Shown piece by piece: positions 14,200-15,686 of a stretch of 15,686 bases of DNA (the first letter of the stretch is position 1; the number at the start of each line of letters is the position of its first letter). The notes under the pieces are model-generated. The model did not search any database and was not told the origin of the DNA. It saw only the letters and a program-made list of their open reading frames with translations. The DNA lies in the NCBI GenBank assembly GCA_029937655.1, contig JAPYPK010000014.1, positions 1 to 15,686 on the forward strand, in the 5' to 3' direction. The stretch comes from Nitrospinaceae bacterium (lineage in GTDB: Bacteria > Nitrospinota > Nitrospinia > Nitrospinales > VA-1). A program made the translations under genes and the position numbers.

Positions 14200-14863
14200 C
14201 CCCCCCAACCAAAACAATTCAAGCGTTAAGAAAAAAAATAAAAGTCTTTTCCGGGAGTACGCGGAGGCAATTTTTATTGCCCTTTTGCTAGCATTATTTA
14301 TCCGTACTTTTATTATTCAAGCGTTCAAAATTCCTTCAGGGTCCATGAAAAATACTCTCCTGATCGGCGATCACATTCTTGTATCTAAATTCGCATACGG
14401 AGTTCATATTCCAAATATCATTCCATTTTTCAACATAAAGCTTTTTGATGACATCGTGTTATTTCAAAAAACTCCCAATAGAGAAGATGTTATTGTTTTT
14501 AAATATCCGAAAAATGAAAACAGAGACTTTATTAAACGAGTTATCGGAATACCAGGCGACCTACTAGAAGTCCGGCAACAAAAAGTTTTTATCAACGAAA
14601 AACTCATTAATGAAAAACATGCTCGACATACTGAGATGCCTCAAAAAACTCGCCTTGTCCCAAGAGATGATTTTGGGCCTATCGTGGTACCCCCTGGACA
14701 TTTATTCATGATGGGTGACAACAGAGAAAATAGTCAGGACAGCCGGTTCTGGGGGTTTCTCGAAATAAATAAAATTAAAGGCAAGGCTCTCGTTATCTAC
14801 TGGTCCTGGAATGCGGAAGATAGTTGGGTCAGATTCGATAGGTTCGGGCAAATACTTCGCTAA
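14189..14863 (+). CDS. lepB: Signal peptidase I
   Basis: This membrane enzyme cleaves signal peptides from exported proteins at the outer face of the inner membrane. A charged Asn/Lys-rich N-terminus (1-24) precedes a single membrane helix (about 25-46, AEAIFIALLLALFIRTFII). Box B is IPSGSMKNTLLIGDHILV with the nucleophile S52, and box D is RDFIKRVIGIPGD with the general base K116. Box E is GDNRENSQDSRFWGF. The 224 residues contain a full catalytic core, with one membrane segment rather than the two of the E. coli enzyme. The ATG lies within the last codons of lepA in another frame (11-bp overlap), so translation is coupled. The HAD gene follows after 17 bp. Confidence 0.97.
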   Translation: MENNPPNQNNSSVKKKNKSLFREYAEAIFIALLLALFIRTFIIQAFKIPSGSMKNTLLIGDHILVSKFAYGVHIPNIIPFFNIKLFDDIVLFQKTPNREDVIVFKYPKNENRDFIKRVIGIPGDLLEVRQQKVFINEKLINEKHARHTEMPQKTRLVPRDDFGPIVVPPGHLFMMGDNRENSQDSRFWGFLEINKIKGKALVIYWSWNAEDSWVRFDRFGQILR

Positions 14864-14880
14864 CTCCAAGAAAATCACTT

Positions 14881-15579
14881 ATGCCTTCTTCCATGGCAAC
14901 CTCCCTGCTCACAAGAACAAAACTATTGCTAAAAAAAAGCAGCGGGGTAATTTTTGATTTTGATGGCCTTCTTGCAGACTCAGAACCTTACCACTATCTA
15001 GCCTATAACGAAGTATTCCAAAGATATGGACATAGTCTTGATAAAAATGAGTATTGGATAGAGTGGACATCTAAAGGGAAAGGCATTGCTGGAGAAATTG
15101 ACCGCCATAATCTTCAACTAGACATCGATCCAATTAAGTTACGTCAACAAAAATTTGAAGTGTATTCAAGGTATTGCCAAAATGGAGACATTAAATTATT
15201 CCCAGAATCTGTTGAAATAATAGAGCTATTTAAAACTAGTTACCCAGTAGCAATTGCATCTGGTTCATGGAAACATGACATTGGTGCTATTCTCGAGAAT
15301 GCTGGAGTTGCACATTTATTCGATAAAATTCTAGGCAAGGAGTCTGCCAAGAAAGAAAAACCCCATCCAGAAATTTTTTTAAACGCTGCCAAGGCACTTC
15401 AATGTTCCGCATCCAAATGCATTGTAATCGAAGATGCACTCAAAGGATTGTCTGCCTCTAAAGCCGCCGGCATGTCATGTATTATCATTCGCAATCAACT
15501 GAATCAAAATATTGATTTCAGTGGAGCCGATCTCATTTTTCCTAGCTTGTTTGATTTTTTGACTACTTTAAAATCCTGA
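14881..15579 (+). CDS. HAD-superfamily phosphatase/phosphoglucomutase-like hydrolase
   Basis: This is a subfamily IA haloacid-dehalogenase-type enzyme of 232 residues. Motif I is VIFDFDGLLADSE with nucleophile D26 and acid/base D28. Motif II is AIASGS with S127, motif III is the Lys of KKEKPHPEIF (K160), and motif IV is IEDALKG with E184 and D185. A helical cap lies between residues about 36 and 105. The closest described groups are beta-phosphoglucomutases and small sugar-phosphate or 2-deoxyglucose-6-phosphate phosphatases, and the substrate cannot be read from sequence. The N-terminus is about 20 residues longer than usual before motif I, so M5 is an alternative start. The ribosome site is weak (AAGAAAA). 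Spacing of 17 bp from lepB suggests co-transcription with lepA-lepB. Confidence 0.88.
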   Translation: MPSSMATSLLTRTKLLLKKSSGVIFDFDGLLADSEPYHYLAYNEVFQRYGHSLDKNEYWIEWTSKGKGIAGEIDRHNLQLDIDPIKLRQQKFEVYSRYCQNGDIKLFPESVEIIELFKTSYPVAIASGSWKHDIGAILENAGVAHLFDKILGKESAKKEKPHPEIFLNAAKALQCSASKCIVIEDALKGLSASKAAGMSCIIIRNQLNQNIDFSGADLIFPSLFDFLTTLKS

Positions 15580-15686
15580 ATTGTTTTATCCATAAACCTA
15601 AATAATTGGTTCTTTTTAAACTTCTAGCTAAAAACTAAAGCTTAAGATTAGTTACTATTGCCATACCCACCATGCGTAATACCCAT

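Noticed and set aside
15580..15686. Terminator or start of another gene at the right edge
   Set aside because: ACTAA/TTAGT could form a 5-bp hairpin, and a short minus-strand frame enters the window, but neither is convincing in the 107 bases available.

Overview
The window is a low-GC bacterial chromosomal segment that mixes housekeeping genes with a small decayed accessory patch. No single marker fixes the taxon. A split P-protein (gcvPA without a fused gcvPB), a lepA-lepB pair and a mercuric-reductase-like flavoprotein would fit a Gram-negative lineage of the Nitrospinota/Deltaproteobacteria kind, but that placement is a low-confidence inference.

Positions 1-59 hold the last codons of guaA (GMP synthase). 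Directly behind it, on the opposite strand, is a frameshifted and truncated N-terminal remnant of a large restriction-type endonuclease/helicase (about 60-381). Next come an unrecognised 109-residue gene behind an extended -10 promoter (501-830), two diverged direct repeats that can each form a hairpin (948-1052), and selO (protein adenylyltransferase). selO is richer in G+C than its surroundings and has no ATG, GTG or TTG codon where its homology begins. About 480 bases without a convincing gene follow, then a 164-residue acidic protein on the minus strand with an internal duplication.

From 3885 to 8092 lies a redox-flavoured stretch. It holds a mercuric-reductase-like flavoprotein, a minus-strand pair (an unknown 90-residue protein and a Rieske-fold protein whose two ligand histidines are replaced), then a TPR protein followed 12 bp later by a dihydrolipoamide-dehydrogenase-like flavoprotein. 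The two flavoproteins are paralogues, but their C-terminal active-site motifs and dinucleotide-binding loops differ.

The minus strand from 11036 to 8104 carries gcvT-gcvH-gcvPA, the glycine cleavage T, H and P subunit 1 genes. gcvPB is not here: the place where it would be expected is occupied by the convergent flavoprotein gene, 11 bp away. Rightward from 11334 runs a probable co-transcribed series: a MobA-like nucleotidyltransferase preceded by a short overlapping leader ORF, lepA (EF4), lepB (signal peptidase I, overlapping lepA by 11 bp) and a HAD-family phosphatase. No tRNA, rRNA, CRISPR array or intact insertion sequence was seen. The observations most worth a second look are the His-less Rieske-like protein, the hairpin direct repeats beside selO, the internally duplicated acidic protein and the missing gcvPB. 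None of them amounts to a clear new system.
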